DNA from: Nitrospirota bacterium
GTDB lineage: Bacteria > Nitrospirota > Thermodesulfovibrionia > Thermodesulfovibrionales > UBA6898
Length of the DNA: 8,978 nucleotides
Direction of reading: 5' to 3'
Assembly: GCA_029858145.1 (NCBI GenBank)
Contig: JAOUFP010000087.1
Span: 1 to 8,978, forward strand
In this document: piece by piece, positions 1 to 4,358 of the stretch
How the letters are laid out: each line of letters begins with the position of its first letter
Numbering within the stretch: the first letter of the stretch is position 1
The notes under the pieces: model-generated
What the model was told of the DNA's origin: nothing
Databases searched by the model: none
The model's input: the letters and a program-made list of their open reading frames with translations, nothing else
Program-made: the position numbers and the translations under genes

Positions 1-193
1 CGAGAAAGACATCCGGCTTCGGAATTTCGAGATCGCGAAAAAAGACATCCGACATATTCACGTCATAATGCTGTCCCGTATGGACAAGCACCGTCTCAAA
101 AAACTCGGCGCGCTTCATGAGTTCACGGTAGAGCGGCGCTATCTTCATAAAATTCGGCCGGGCTCCTGCAACCAATAAAATCTTCTTTTTCAT
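1..193 (-). CDS. wecB: UDP-N-acetylglucosamine 2-epimerase, N-terminal part (runs off window edge)
   Basis: Reading leftward from the ATG at 191-193, 64 codons are visible before the edge. They begin MKKKILLVAGARPNFMKIAP and contain R12-P13, the H38-TGQHYD-44 block, M47-S48 and FF 51-52, which is the characteristic start of non-hydrolysing UDP-GlcNAc 2-epimerases. These cytoplasmic enzymes interconvert UDP-GlcNAc and UDP-ManNAc to supply ManNAc-type sugars for surface polysaccharides. The family is about 370-380 residues, so roughly five sixths of the gene lies outside. The start is supported by AAGGTGAT immediately upstream (194-201), which can pair with the 16S 3' tail. The gene follows a winged-helix regulator on the same strand after 155 nt that hold an ops-like element, so it is probably the first enzyme gene of a polysaccharide operon. 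Family assignment is confident; the end product is inference. Confidence 0.9.
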   Translation of the reverse strand, partial: MKKKILLVAGARPNFMKIAPLYRELMKRAEFFETVLVHTGQHYDVNMSDVFFRDLEIPKPDVFL

Positions 194-246
194 ATCACCT
201 TCGACATCCCCATCTGATTTTTCACTTCAGTTTCCCCGATTTTTGA

Positions 247-258
247 CAGGCTACCGCC
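247..258 (-). promoter_or_regulatory. ops (JUMPstart core)-like element in the leader of wecB
   Basis: On the minus strand these bases read GGCGGTAGCCTG. The enterobacterial ops core is GGCGGTAGCGTG, so 11 of 12 positions match, including the central GGTA that RfaH reads. The one change (G to C) makes GGC-GGTA-GCC a perfect 3-bp mini-hairpin. The element lies 54-65 nt upstream of the wecB start and in the sense direction, which is where ops elements sit in polysaccharide operons. In known systems the element pauses RNA polymerase and loads the NusG paralogue RfaH, which then suppresses termination. Whether a matching NusG paralogue exists here cannot be seen. Confidence 0.5.
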
Positions 259-263
259 GGCCA

Positions 264-277
264 GGTATTTGCATACC
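264..277 (-). other. GNRA-loop hairpin just upstream of the ops-like element
   Basis: On the minus strand GGTAT-GCAA-ATACC forms a 5-bp stem closed by a GCAA (GNRA) tetraloop, with one possible extra G-U pair. It ends 5 nt before the ops-like core. It may be an RNA structure acting together with the pause element. No U-tract follows, so it is not a terminator. Confidence 0.35.
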
Positions 278-296
278 CACAGTAAAGGTTCATTTC

Positions 297-319
297 GGCA
301 ATGATCATCAAAAATTGCC
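297..319. other. Small inverted repeat in the regulator-wecB gap
   Basis: GGCAAT (297-302) and ATTGCC (314-319) form a 6-bp stem around an 11-nt loop. No T-tract adjoins either side, so a terminator is unlikely. Function unknown. Confidence 0.25.
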
Positions 320-347
320 TTTGTACTGCTGATCCTGCGGCTACGCT

Positions 348-370
348 GTCAGTCACTATTACTGACTGAC
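348..370. other. 8-bp inverted repeat overlapping the regulator stop codon
   Basis: GTCAGTCA (348-355) pairs perfectly with TGACTGAC (363-370) across a 7-nt loop, and the TGA stop of the regulator gene lies inside the left arm. No U-tract follows in the leftward direction. It therefore looks like an mRNA 3'-end or attenuating hairpin rather than a classical terminator, and read-through into wecB remains possible. Confidence 0.35.
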
Positions 371-990
371 GGAATATCATAGATCGCAAGGATCTTCTCT
401 CCGGAGACGCCATTTTCCATAAGCCCCCGGTATACCTCTTCTCTCCTGAGAAAGGTGCTCAAAATCACCCTGTCGTACTCTGTGCTGTGTATCTCGTGAA
501 AGGGCATTACAACAGTTTTAAAAAATTTTGTGCCCTTTTTTGCATCGTCAAAGGCCCCTGCCAGTTCTATGTCAACCTCCTGGAGGGACAGGTACGCAAT
601 CTCCGCAACCTCATCGACTCCGGCAAAGACGACCTTCTTCGCCCCTTTGGCGGATAATTCATGAAAGAGCTTGCGGAAATTCGTGCGTGCTTCCCTGTAG
701 ATATTCGTATAATCCTGGAGCAGTTGATAGGTGAGGCGGGTCTTTTCCGAAAAGCCCTTTGGCGTAAGATAATAGGTGTATCTCCTGGCCGGGATGTTCT
801 TTATAGTCACATATCCCTTCGAGACCAGGTTTTTTATGTAGGAGTTCACAAGGCCGAGGGCGATATTGAGCTTTTTGCTCAAATCCCTTTGAGAGAGAGG
901 TTCACCCTTGGCTATCTCATCGAGAAGCTGAAGGGACTTGTAACTGTCCTGATTTGTTGGCTTTTCTCCGTTCAAATCATGAACGTTCAT
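349..990 (-). CDS. MarR/EPS-type winged-helix transcriptional regulator with C-terminal Rossmann-like domain
   Basis: This is a 213-residue cytoplasmic protein from the ATG at 988-990. Residues 17-80 form a winged helix-turn-helix: S17-YKSLQLLDEI, then PLSQRDLSKKL (31-41), recognition helix region IALGLVNSYIKNL (43-55) and a wing ending TYYLTPKGF (72-80). This resembles the EPS-associated MarR-family regulators encoded at exopolysaccharide loci. Residues 81-112 are a charged linker helix. Residues 113-206 (GAKKVVFAGVDEVAE, then ELAGAFDD) look like a beta-alpha-beta nucleotide- or sugar-binding fold whose ligand I cannot name. I prefer this start to the TTG at 1024-1026 because that TTG is part of the -35 hexamer. 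The gene lies upstream of wecB in the same direction, so regulation of the polysaccharide cluster is a reasonable inference. DNA binding is confident; the target is not. Confidence 0.8.
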   Translation of the reverse strand: MNVHDLNGEKPTNQDSYKSLQLLDEIAKGEPLSQRDLSKKLNIALGLVNSYIKNLVSKGYVTIKNIPARRYTYYLTPKGFSEKTRLTYQLLQDYTNIYREARTNFRKLFHELSAKGAKKVVFAGVDEVAEIAYLSLQEVDIELAGAFDDAKKGTKFFKTVVMPFHEIHSTEYDRVILSTFLRREEVYRGLMENGVSGEKILAIYDIPSVSNSD

Positions 991-1048
991 GCTTTGAACA
1001 TAACATGCTATATATTTTGGTGTCAAGAAGAGATATCTGTCCTGATTT
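944..1048. repeat. Exact 12-bp direct repeat flanking the regulator promoter
   Basis: CTGTCCTGATTT occurs at 944-955 and 1037-1048, and 14 of 15 bases match if extended by GTT/ATT. The copies are 93 bp apart. One lies inside the first codons of the regulator gene and the other just upstream of the -35. Paired operators for autoregulation, or a small duplication, would both explain this. Confidence 0.4.
997..1026 (-). promoter_or_regulatory. Sigma-70 promoter of the winged-helix regulator, predicted leaderless
   Basis: On the minus strand a perfect -35 TTGACA (1021-1026) is followed after 18 nt by TATGTT (997-1002), preceded by TG in extended -10 spacing. Counting 6 nt beyond the -10 puts +1 at about base 990, which is the A of the ATG. 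No Shine-Dalgarno sequence precedes this ATG, consistent with a leaderless transcript. The palindrome AGATATCT (1031-1038) abuts the upstream side of the -35. Confidence 0.6.
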
Positions 1049-1080
1049 ATTAATTCTCATTACAGGAAAAAACATCCTGG

Positions 1081-1100
1081 ATTCCCGCCTTCGCGAGAAT
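1081..1100. repeat. Short palindromic repeat, ATTCCC...GAGAAT type
   Basis: ATTCCCGC (1081-1088) and GCGAGAAT (1093-1100) pair at 7 of 8 positions around CTTC, flanked by CTGG and GAC. This resembles the widespread dRS3-like 'ATTCCC-N8-GGGAAT' palindromes. It is probably a REP-like non-coding repeat. Confidence 0.55.
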
Positions 1101-1129
1101 GACTGAAAAACAACGACTTAAGTATAGTC

Positions 1130-1176
1130 ATCCTCCGACTTGCTTGCCCGCCGGCTGTTTGGAGAACTCGGGGGAT
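1130..1176. repeat. Imperfect long palindrome (REP/MITE-like remnant)
   Basis: ATCCTCCGA (1130-1138) pairs with TCGGGGGAT (1168-1176) at 8 of 9 positions across a 29-nt interior. The pattern of GTCATCCTCCGA opening and GGATCC closing resembles dispersed intergenic repeats of environmental Nitrospirota and deltaproteobacteria. Copy number cannot be judged from one window. Confidence 0.45.
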
Positions 1177-1262
1177 CCAGAGTGCCCCTCAGCATACCTA
1201 CGAAAGACCTGATAAAAGCAAGGCGCAAAAGGTTGGCAGGGATAACACAGTCTGACCTCCCC

Positions 1263-1289
1263 ATTCCCCTCCTTGGCAAGGAGGAGAAT
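1263..1289. repeat. 27-bp near-perfect hairpin repeat
   Basis: ATTCCCCTCCTT (1263-1274) and AAGGAGGAGAAT (1278-1289) pair at 11 of 12 positions around a GGC loop. The outer six bases, and the single mismatch at the fifth position, are the same as in the 1081-1100 palindrome, which suggests related elements. No T-tract follows on either strand. Confidence 0.5.
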
Positions 1290-1425
1290 AAGGCATCAAC
1301 CTCTCCGGATCTGTTTATTGCGATTTTCCAAACTTCCCGGGGAGACCATAGCATGTGAACCTTTTTGTCATCCCGACCTGTTCGAAATCCTTCTGGCCGC
1401 TGCCTGACATTATTGATAAACACAC

Positions 1426-1455
1426 TTGACTAATTCCAACTCTTCGAACGATATT
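1426..1455 (+). promoter_or_regulatory. Candidate promoter of the short-chain dehydrogenase gene
   Basis: TTGACT (1426-1431; 5 of 6 to consensus) and GATATT (1450-1455; 4 of 6) are 18 nt apart. They place a start near 1462, about 40 nt before the ATG. A dyad CCTAC-T-GTAGG (1473-1483) lies just downstream and could be an operator. The only Shine-Dalgarno-like sequence, AGGAAG at 1481-1486, is unusually far (15 nt) from the start codon. Confidence 0.35.
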
Positions 1456-1501
1456 AGATTGATATGAACCTGCCTACTGTAGGAAGAAAGAGCGGACGCT
1501 T

Positions 1502-2212
1502 ATGCCTGTAGCGCTTGTTACCGGTGCTTCCAGGGGATTGGGAAGGCAGATAGCTATCACACTCTCAGCCCATGGTTTTTCCATAGTATTGAACTATATG
1601 TCCTCTGAAAAAGAGGCCGATGACCTCGTTAAAAAACTGGGGAACGGCTCAATTGCTGTAAGGGCTGATGTCGGCGACATGAAACAGGTCGGAAAAATGG
1701 CAGAAAAGATCGACAGAACATTCGGCAGGCTTGACGCAATCATCAACAATGCCGGAATTGCAAAGGACAATCTCCTCCTGAAACAGAATGAACAGGAGTG
1801 GGACATCATAATGAGAACAAACCTCAGGGGCTGCTTCAATGTCATCAGGTCAGCTTCCCCCGTCATGATACAGACAGGAGGCGGACACATTATCAATATC
1901 TCATCGTACTCGGGCGTGAAGGGAAAGGCTGGCCAGGCGGCGTACAGCGCATCAAAGGCCGCCCTGCTCGGGCTTACAATCTCTGCAGCGCTGGAGCTTT
2001 CTGAGTATAATATAAAGGTCAATGCGCTTCTGCCCGGTTATTTGATAACGGAGATGGGGATGACAGCCCAAAAGGCTGCAGAAAAGGCAAAAGAGGAGAG
2101 CATCCTCAATACATTGTCACAGCCCCAGGAGGCCGCGGATTTTATTTTGTTTCTGTTGAAGACAAAAAACATTACCGGTCAGGTCTTCAGCCTCGACAGC
2201 AGGATTATTTGA
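1502..2212 (+). CDS. FabG-like short-chain dehydrogenase/reductase
   Basis: This 236-residue protein has a classical SDR fold. It has the NAD(P)-binding TGASRGLG (7-14), acidic D56 in the adenine pocket, NNAG (82-85), N107, catalytic S135, Y148 and K152 with canonical spacing, and a PG turn at 178-179. The closest family is beta-ketoacyl-ACP reductase (FabG), which reduces 3-oxoacyl-ACP with NADPH. R11 in the glycine loop suits NADPH. The C-terminus reads ITGQVFSLDSRII, so the usual double glycine after the TGQ strand in FabG is missing, which hints at a specialised paralogue. bioD follows on the same strand after 170 bp, so a role in making the pimeloyl precursor of biotin is possible but only inferred. 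The SDR assignment is firm; the substrate is open. Confidence 0.85.
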   Translation: MPVALVTGASRGLGRQIAITLSAHGFSIVLNYMSSEKEADDLVKKLGNGSIAVRADVGDMKQVGKMAEKIDRTFGRLDAIINNAGIAKDNLLLKQNEQEWDIIMRTNLRGCFNVIRSASPVMIQTGGGHIINISSYSGVKGKAGQAAYSASKAALLGLTISAALELSEYNIKVNALLPGYLITEMGMTAQKAAEKAKEESILNTLSQPQEAADFILFLLKTKNITGQVFSLDSRII

Positions 2213-2213
2213 G

Positions 2214-2276
2214 GCAGCGACTAGAGACTAGTGATTTGTGATTAGTGAATGGTAAATAGTGAAACGTGAATAGTTG
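2214..2276 (+). repeat. Degenerate 7-bp tandem array after the SDR stop codon
   Basis: Nine consecutive heptamers can be read without gaps: GCAGCGA, CTAGAGA, CTAGTGA, TTTGTGA, TTAGTGA, ATGGTAA, ATAGTGA, AACGTGA and ATAGTTG. The consensus is roughly wTAGTGA. Because 7 is not a multiple of 3, the TGA triplets fall in all three forward frames (2232, 2239 and 2246, for example). The array starts 1 nt after the SDR stop codon. Confidence 0.65.
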
Positions 2277-2283
2277 CTTAATC

Positions 2284-2367
2284 GTCAATTGTCACCAGAC
2301 AATTGTCACTGGGAAAAGTTAATGACAGTGACTAATGACAAATGACCAGTGACTAAATGACTGGTGA
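2284..2367. repeat. GTCA/TGAC heptad repeats forming a nested inverted repeat upstream of bioD
   Basis: CAATTGTCAC occurs twice (2286-2295 and 2300-2309), 14 bp apart. To the right, TGA(C) recurs at 2323, 2329, 2336, 2343, 2350, 2358 and 2365, about every 7 bp, in the opposite sense. The halves can pair: TCACCAG (2292-2298) with CTGGTGA (2361-2367), and inside it GTCACTGG (2305-2312) with CCAGTGAC (2346-2353). GTCACTG can alternatively pair with CAGTGAC at 2326-2332. This is a potential cruciform or leader-RNA structure ending 6 nt before the bioD ribosome binding site. Confidence 0.6.
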
Positions 2368-2382
2368 ACAACCGGAGGAATT

Positions 2383-3084
2383 GTGAAAGGTTTCTTTATA
2401 ACAGGTACTGACACCGGAGTCGGAAAAACAATAGTCGCGGGCGGGTTGATCAGGGCCCTCATTTTCCAGGGAGTGAAAACCGCCGGGATGAAGCCTGTGG
2501 AGAGCGGCTGCGTGCGCGAGGGCAATGTGCTCATTCCATCCGACGGCACGTTCCTGAAGCAGATAGCCCAGATGCAGGAACTCGTTACTCAGGTAACCCC
2601 CTGCTGCTATGAAGCGCCTCTCGCCCCCCTGCCCGCTTCAGAACTCGAGAAGAAAATTATCTCTGTGAGCGCCATCAGGAAGGCCTTTTTCAAGCTGTAT
2701 ACACGGTATGACGCGGTCATTGTGGAAGGCATCGGAGGCATCATGGTCCCGCTGAAAGACAATTATTTCGTAATCGATCTTGCGAGGGAAATCGGTCTGC
2801 CTCTGATTGTTGTCGCGAAACCGGGACTCGGATCAATAAACCATACCATGCTGACGGTAAAGTACGCGTTAAAGGAAGGGCTCACGGTCGCGGGGATTAT
2901 CATCAACTACAGCCATCCGCCTGAGAACAGCCTTGCCGAAGAGACAAACCCCAGGCTGCTGAAGCAGATATGCCCTGTGCCGATAATCGGCATATTCCCC
3001 TATCTGAAAAACCGGGATGATGAAACGATACAGCAGGCCGCACTGAAAAACTTCGACATGGAAGTCATTAATAAATATCTCTGA
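2383..3084 (+). CDS. bioD: Dethiobiotin synthetase
   Basis: This 233-residue cytoplasmic enzyme uses ATP and CO2 to close the ureido ring of 7,8-diaminopelargonate, giving dethiobiotin, the penultimate step of biotin synthesis. The P-loop GTDTGVGKT (8-16) is diagnostic. It is followed by KPVESG (37-42) with the substrate-binding lysine K37, D54, and VEGIGG (114-119) with E115 for Mg2+/substrate. GLGSINHT (148-155) and the C-terminal N-rich nucleotide region are also present. The gene starts with GTG at 2383, chosen because the P-loop then falls at residue 8 and GGAGG (2374-2378) lies 4 nt upstream. No bioA, bioF or bioB is in the window; the only co-oriented neighbour is the FabG-like gene. 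Length matches the family's 220-240 residues. Confidence 0.93.
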   Translation: MKGFFITGTDTGVGKTIVAGGLIRALIFQGVKTAGMKPVESGCVREGNVLIPSDGTFLKQIAQMQELVTQVTPCCYEAPLAPLPASELEKKIISVSAIRKAFFKLYTRYDAVIVEGIGGIMVPLKDNYFVIDLAREIGLPLIVVAKPGLGSINHTMLTVKYALKEGLTVAGIIINYSHPPENSLAEETNPRLLKQICPVPIIGIFPYLKNRDDETIQQAALKNFDMEVINKYL

Positions 3085-3125
3085 CCTGCCGCGCAGCAGC
3101 GCCCTGCGACAACAAGAAACGCAAA

Positions 3126-3155
3126 AAAATCCCCCTGGATGCCCGGGGGGATTTT
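3126..3155. terminator. Bidirectional rho-independent terminator between bioD and dapA
   Basis: AAAATCCCCC (3126-3135) pairs perfectly with GGGGGATTTT (3146-3155) around a 10-nt loop. A-rich sequence on the left and T-rich sequence on the right give a U-tract in either direction. It sits 41 bp after the bioD stop and 24 bp after the dapA stop, so it can end both convergent transcripts. Confidence 0.88.
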
Positions 3156-3179
3156 CATTCAGCTTTATCGAATATCAGC

Positions 3180-4052
3180 TTAAACCAGCTTCATCTCCTG
3201 CAGGACCTTCCTCAGCTTCTCTTTGTTCGCGGGAGCCATTTCGCAGAGCGGGAGCCTGAACTCTTCCTGAATTTTTCCCATCATGGCAAGGGCTGTCTTG
3301 ACCGGTATGGGGTTCGTCTCGATGAACATGGACGCGTTCAGCGGCTCAAGTCTGTAGTGCAGTTTTCTCGCCTCATCAAACTTGCCGTTTGCCCATAACG
3401 CGCCCATCTGTGATACGAGCTTCGGGGCCACGTTCGCGGCAACGGATATGACTCCCTTCCCGCCGAGCGCCATAAGAGGGATCGTTGTGAAGTCATCACC
3501 CGAAAGAACGGTAAGCCTGTTTCCGCAGAGCCTGATCACTTCGCTCACCTGCTTCATATCGCCGGTCGCCTCTTTTATCGCAACGATATTTTTTATCTCG
3601 GCGAGGCGCGCCACGGTCGAAGGCAGCATGTTCACAGCGGTCCTGCCGGGCACATTATAGAGGACGATCGGTATTTTCACCGCCTCGGCGACCGCCTTGT
3701 AATGTCGGTAGAGCCCTTCCTGAGTCGGCTTGTTATAGTAGGGGGCAACGACAAGCGCCCCGTCAGCCTTTGCTTTTTTCGCCTCTCTCGTGATCATGAT
3801 GGTTTCGTCAGTCGCGTTTGCTCCGGTGCCCGCGATCACGGGGACCCTTTTGTTGACCGCCTCGACCGTAAACTGGATGACCCTGTAATGCTCTTCGTAA
3901 TCGAGCGTCGCGGATTCACCCGTTGTGCCGCAGGGGACGATCGCATTCGTGCCCTGTTTGATGTGCCAGTCTATCAGATCGCCAAGCGCCTTCTCGTCAA
4001 CCTTCCCGTCCTTAAACGGAGTTACTATCGCTACAATTGAGCCTTTGAACAT
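3180..4052 (-). CDS. dapA: 4-hydroxy-tetrahydrodipicolinate synthase
   Basis: This 290-residue TIM-barrel aldolase condenses pyruvate with aspartate semialdehyde, the first committed step of the diaminopimelate/lysine pathway. CGTTGES (41-47) contains catalytic T43. Y106 (APYYNKP), Y132 and R137 (LYNVPGRTA) and the Schiff-base lysine K160 (VAIKEATGD) complete the active site. SGDD (184-187) and GVISVAANV (200-208) also match. Lysine-feedback residues known from E. coli DapA are mostly kept (H55, N79, E83, Y105), but the first histidine is Y52. AGGAGG (4057-4062) precedes the ATG, and the start lies 18 nt after the PilZ gene. It is the last gene of the lysA-dapF-PilZ-dapA operon and ends just before a terminator. 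Confidence 0.96.
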   Translation of the reverse strand: MFKGSIVAIVTPFKDGKVDEKALGDLIDWHIKQGTNAIVPCGTTGESATLDYEEHYRVIQFTVEAVNKRVPVIAGTGANATDETIMITREAKKAKADGALVVAPYYNKPTQEGLYRHYKAVAEAVKIPIVLYNVPGRTAVNMLPSTVARLAEIKNIVAIKEATGDMKQVSEVIRLCGNRLTVLSGDDFTTIPLMALGGKGVISVAANVAPKLVSQMGALWANGKFDEARKLHYRLEPLNASMFIETNPIPVKTALAMMGKIQEEFRLPLCEMAPANKEKLRKVLQEMKLV

Positions 4053-4070
4053 ACACCCTCCTGATTCATT

Positions 4071-4355
4071 CTATTTATAAATAAGAACACCAACACGGTA
4101 TTTCCCTTCAATTTCACCGACCCATTTTACCATAGCGAATATATAAGAATCGTCTTCCTTTCTTATCCTGATCATCGTCCCGGGTTCCAGCCGGGTATCG
4201 GTGAAGAAACCATATCCTTCATCGCTCTTATCCACAATATTCCCTTTTGACATGACAGATTTGAAGTTCGCGAAATCAAGCACCGACAACGAAAAGGTCA
4301 TCGGCATATCACAGCCTATTCTCGGGTACTTTCTTTTTTCTTTATGATCAGTCAT
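4071..4355 (-). CDS. PilZ-domain protein, predicted c-di-GMP receptor
   Basis: This is a 94-residue stand-alone PilZ domain. It carries both binding signatures: RKYPR (8-12; RxxxR) and, 30 residues on, DKSDEG (42-47; DxSxxG), which together wrap the cyclic dinucleotide. The remaining beta-barrel strands follow (IRIRKEDDSYIFAMVKW and YRVGVLIYK). It has no signal peptide, membrane segment or partner domain. It starts 3 nt after the dapF stop without a clear Shine-Dalgarno sequence, which suggests translational coupling, and dapA follows after 18 nt. Co-expression with lysine/DAP synthesis is therefore expected. PilZ proteins regulate motility, polysaccharide synthesis or partner enzymes; the partner here is unknown. 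Confidence 0.88.
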   Translation of the reverse strand: MTDHKEKRKYPRIGCDMPMTFSLSVLDFANFKSVMSKGNIVDKSDEGYGFFTDTRLEPGTMIRIRKEDDSYIFAMVKWVGEIEGKYRVGVLIYK

Positions 4356-4358
4356 GGT

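Larger units (their letters stand above)
1027..1501. other. Gene-free divergent intergenic region with palindromic repeat debris
   Basis: No credible gene is present. The open frames across 1118-1423 are low-complexity translations of repeat sequence with no ribosome binding site. The content, left to right, is: regulator upstream sequence, three palindromic elements (listed separately), GTCATCCCGAC at 1367-1377 resembling the start of the 1127-1176 element, and a probable promoter for the rightward dehydrogenase gene. Such clusters of short palindromes are typical of decayed REP/MITE-like insertions. Confidence 0.6.

Noticed and set aside
348..370. Inverted repeat at the end of the regulator gene as a rho-independent terminator
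   Set aside because: The stem is good, but no U-tract follows it in the leftward direction and wecB lies downstream on the same strand.
1118..1423. Open frames on both strands (101 and 72 codons) in the region left of the SDR gene
   Set aside because: They translate palindromic repeat debris, have no ribosome binding site, contain arginine/serine-rich junk of the sort repeats give, and overlap each other.
2214..2367. CRISPR array
   Set aside because: The repeats are only 7 bp with no unique spacers, and no cas gene is present.
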